A DNA stretch of 64,000 nt. Source: Trema orientale. Its lineage: Eukaryota > Streptophyta > Magnoliopsida > Rosales > Cannabaceae. A program made the position numbers and the translations under genes. Under the pieces are notes generated by a model. The model did no database searches, was not told the DNA's origin, and saw only the letters and a list, made by a program, of their open reading frames with translations. Every line of letters begins with the position of its first letter. The first letter of the stretch is position 1. Where the stretch lies: the NCBI GenBank assembly GCA_002914845.1, contig JXTC01000121.1, positions 449,292-513,291 of the forward strand, written 5' to 3'. Shown here piece after piece: positions 61,531-64,000 of the stretch.

Positions 61531-62013
61531 AAACCCAAAAAAGAATGGATTTAAAAGAAAACTTTAAAGAAAGGCCAAGAACTTCTTAAAAGATTGGCGT
61601 AGCTATGAATTTTGAAAAAAAAAAATGCCCCAATTAGTTTTTCTCAAGAAAAGGACATAGATAGGACTATTTGGGGTCATTTATCCTTTTTTGGGACTAT
61701 GTTCATATGCTTACTTCTTTTGGACCAAAACTTAGGAATAAGTAGAGAGAGAAAAAAATGGGTTTCCTAATTTGCTCTTGGCTAAAGTGGGGACTTAGTA
61801 AGTAGGAGCATTAAATTGATGTCATTTTATTTTGCCACATTTTTCCCTTATTTCCCTTCTATTTTCGTTTTCTCTATCACTTCTTCTTCTCAGTTCTTTA
61901 TCTAAAACCAGAGCTTGATTTCCATTTCATTAAGAATATGAAACTACTTTTTCCTCTCTTGCTTGATTAATCTCTCAATCTCATAGAGAATATGAAAGCT
62001 TAGGTATTCTCAT

Positions 62014-62044
<31 letters not shown>

Positions 62045-62065
62045 TCTTCTTCTTCTTCTTCTTCT
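62014..62065. repeat. (CT)n followed by (TTC)n microsatellite
   Basis: A continuous CT run passes into a TTC run of eight units. Plant 5' UTRs often carry such tracts, but no gene start follows. Confidence 0.9.
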
Positions 62066-62374
62066 TGATAGTTTCTCTTCCTTTCCCCCCCTCTCTTTCT
62101 CTCTTTCTTAACAACATTTTTACTATTTATTAAAAACTTCAGCTAGAAAGAAGTTTGGCACTGATAGGTAGGGAGTTTTTAGAATTTTAAAGGTGAATAA
62201 ATAAGTTTTTTTTCAAAAATAGTTTTTTATGGTTGATAATAAGTGAGTGATATTTGAAGGAGGACCATAATACTGATCTAGACAATAATGAGCTAAAAAT
62301 TCTGTGTTTAGGTGTATTTACCATCTTCTTAATGTCTTACATGTCTCATATTCACGTCGTAAGTCAAACTGATC

Positions 62375-63805
62375 TTGATGTATGGTCAAGATTAATTTGA
62401 CCTTAGGTCAAAATCCTCTTAACTTTTGGTCAATATAATATTGACATTTGAGGTCAATTTAATCTTGACCTGTATTCAAAATATTTTGACCAATACCTCG
62501 TCATTTTGAAGTTATCTCTCATTCATTCATTAAATATATCAATTTATGTATCATGAAAGACATTATTCTATCTTAGGATATGGTTTTTGAGTTATTTTGT
62601 GGACATAAAAAATGCTCTTCTCACCAATAAGACCTTTCATGCAGAGTTCATTTAATTCAGACTCAGTTGGGACAAATTCTGAAATTACAGTATGAAAGAA
62701 ATCCCAATAATCAAATCAGTACTAATACTAAAATTTTAGTAGTTTTTCACCTATGGTCAGAATATTCTTGACTTTGAGTCAGGAAGTTATTGACTTGGGA
62801 TCAAGAACTTCCTGACCACAAGTGATGCATTTTTTTGACTTAGTTCTTAATTTAGGGTCAAGAAGTTATTGGCTTGGAGTCAAGTTTTTCTTGACTTCAG
62901 GTCAAGAAGTGATTGACTTGAAATTAAGATGTTCTTAACTCGAGATCAAAAGGTAATTGACTTAAGATAAACAAGTTATTGACTTGGAGTCAACAATATT
63001 TTAGTAGGGGTCATGATGTTAGTACTTAAGTATAGTTTGATATGAAACTTAATCACGATATTATATGTAATGCATTCTTAAATTTATATGCTTTCTCAAA
63101 AATAATTTGGCATGAAGTTAAGAAGAACTTGAGGGAAAGTACAAAACAATTTGACCTGTAGTCAAAATAATCTGACTTAAGGTAACTTTAACAGACTATT
63201 ATCTTAAAACCCATAAAGTTGTTCTTGACCCTAGGTCATGTTTTACTTGTCCTAAGATCAAGTAATAGTTGACCTGGAGTTAAGTAATACTTGACATAGG
63301 CTCAAGTTATTTTTGACTTGGGGTAGTTAATAAATTATTTATTAAATGAACTAAACTTTAGTGAAAAGTATGCTAAATAGATAATTATGGACAAGATGAT
63401 AGTTATACTAATACAACAAAACAAAAGTAAAAACTAGATATGAATAATAAAAAAAATTGTCTAAAATATATACACAAAATAAATTATTGTCTTTCTCCCA
63501 GAAATTGGGTCATTCCTCTTACTCAGTTTCAGCTCCTCTTATTTGGAATGTACGATAGTACAACTTGCATACAAGGTTATGATGAAAGTATTCCATCCTC
63601 TCTGTAGTGATCTTGGCAATAAACTTGTCGGACATTAAGAATTTGGCATACTTCATCACAAGCATCCCGCAGTCTCTGTTGGAAAATAGTAAAATATTAA
63701 GTTAAATCAAACAAATGGGGGTCAAGTGAGACTTGACCCATGTTAAGTGTGACTTGGCCCAAGGAAGATCAAGAAGAACTTGACCTCACGTCAAGAAATC
63801 CTATA
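62375..63805. repeat. Diverged 22-bp minisatellite of TTGAC-N5-GTCAA palindromes
   Basis: Units of 22 bp follow each other with few length changes in blocks at 62375-62490, 62768-63010, 63150-63330 and 63720-63805. Each unit is a 15-bp quasi-palindrome plus a 7-nt spacer. Examples of the 15-mer are TTGACCTTAGGTCAA (62397), TTGACTTCAGGTCAA (62891), TTGACTTGGAGTCAA (62980), TTGACCTGTAGTCAA (63152) and TTGACCTCACGTCAA (63780). The spacer is often GAAGTTA. At least 17 units can be lined up by eye. The period is not a multiple of three and stops occur, so it is not coding. Confidence 0.82.
63480..63675 (-). CDS. Last exon of a Ulp1-type (C48) SUMO-protease-like gene, partial
   Basis: An acceptor (TTTCCAACAG at 63685-63676) is followed by an open frame of 64 codons ending in TAA at 63482-63480. 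It begins DCGMLVMKYAKFLMSDKF, the segment that holds the catalytic Cys of Ulp1/SENP cysteine proteases (consensus around DCG). TTERMEYFHHNLVCKLYY follows, the usual C-terminal helix. The His and Asp of the triad would be in exons beyond the right edge. Plant genomes carry many such genes inside MULE- or CACTA-type transposons, and the flanking repeats favour that here over a host ESD4/ULP1 gene. The exon lies between two blocks of the 22-bp repeat. Confidence 0.7.
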
Positions 63806-64000
63806 AAAGGTTTTACCAGAAATTTTTTCTACAATAAATGAGAAATAGCACGAACATAGACAAACCTGCCAAAATTTTCACCAAAAAATCCCATTCTATG
63901 ACACAAAGAGAAATGGACATAGATAAACTAAAAAAAAAACTAGGATTTTTACACAAATACTAAAAAAAAGCAAACCTTTATATCATTTTTCTATTGGCCC

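Larger units (their letters stand above)
60891..62374. other. AT-rich spacer right of the MULE
   Basis: It contains the second GTAACTAG palindromic repeat (about 61240-61530) and a (CT)n/(TTC)n microsatellite at 62014-62065. No gene is recognised. Confidence 0.5.

Noticed and set aside
62375..63805. Possible CRISPR-like array of 22-bp repeats
   Set aside because: Repeats are contiguous and diverged, with spacers of only about 7 nt and no cas genes, in a plant nuclear context. It is a minisatellite.

Overview
The window is nuclear DNA of a eudicot plant. Genes are AT-rich and intron-bearing with GT-AG splice sites, there are nuclear tRNA-Gly genes, and plant-type LINE, Ty1/copia, MULE, hAT, Tourist and SINE elements fill most of the rest. 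The species cannot be named from the sequence alone. Exon boundaries below were read by hand from splice signals and protein-family conservation; no alignment or transcript search was run.

Layout. (1) 53-3023, minus strand: the 5' nine exons of a cytosolic peptide:N-glycanase (PNG1) gene that runs off the left edge. (2) 3727-15472: one old LINE with a 16-bp target-site duplication. It was later split twice, by a decayed Ty1/copia element in ORF1 and by an LTR-less copia integrase piece in ORF2. (3) 15909-23456, plus strand: an intact two-exon BAHD acyltransferase gene. Its 6.15-kb intron holds a solo LTR, a MITE cluster and a hAT-type MITE. (4) 25372-53769: six aldo-keto reductase (AKR) genes in a head-to-tail array, all on the minus strand, each with seven exons in identical phases. 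They are called AKR-A to AKR-F here and form two sub-types (A, B, C, E and D, F). Functional tRNA-Gly(GCC) genes sit just upstream of B and C, and decayed tRNA-Gly copies lie upstream of D and E. (5) 54-61 kb: MITEs, a SINE-like piece and a MULE (56035-60881, 9-bp TSD) whose decayed transposase is joined to an OTU-protease-like C-terminus. (6) 61-64 kb: a palindromic repeat, a CT/TTC microsatellite, a diverged 22-bp minisatellite built from TTGAC..GTCAA palindromes, and the last exon of a Ulp1-type (C48) protease.

How the parts relate. The AKRs belong to the perakine-reductase / auxin-induced PCNT115-like family of NADPH-dependent carbonyl reductases. All six keep the Asp-Tyr-Lys-His tetrad. 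A block containing C, D and the C-side tRNA was duplicated to give E, F and a tRNA remnant; later insertions have an empty site in the other copy. AKR-E lost its upstream region in a deletion that also cut its tRNA, and it carries a GC instead of a GT donor. An acyltransferase next to six reductases could be a small specialised-metabolism cluster, but that is inference from position only.
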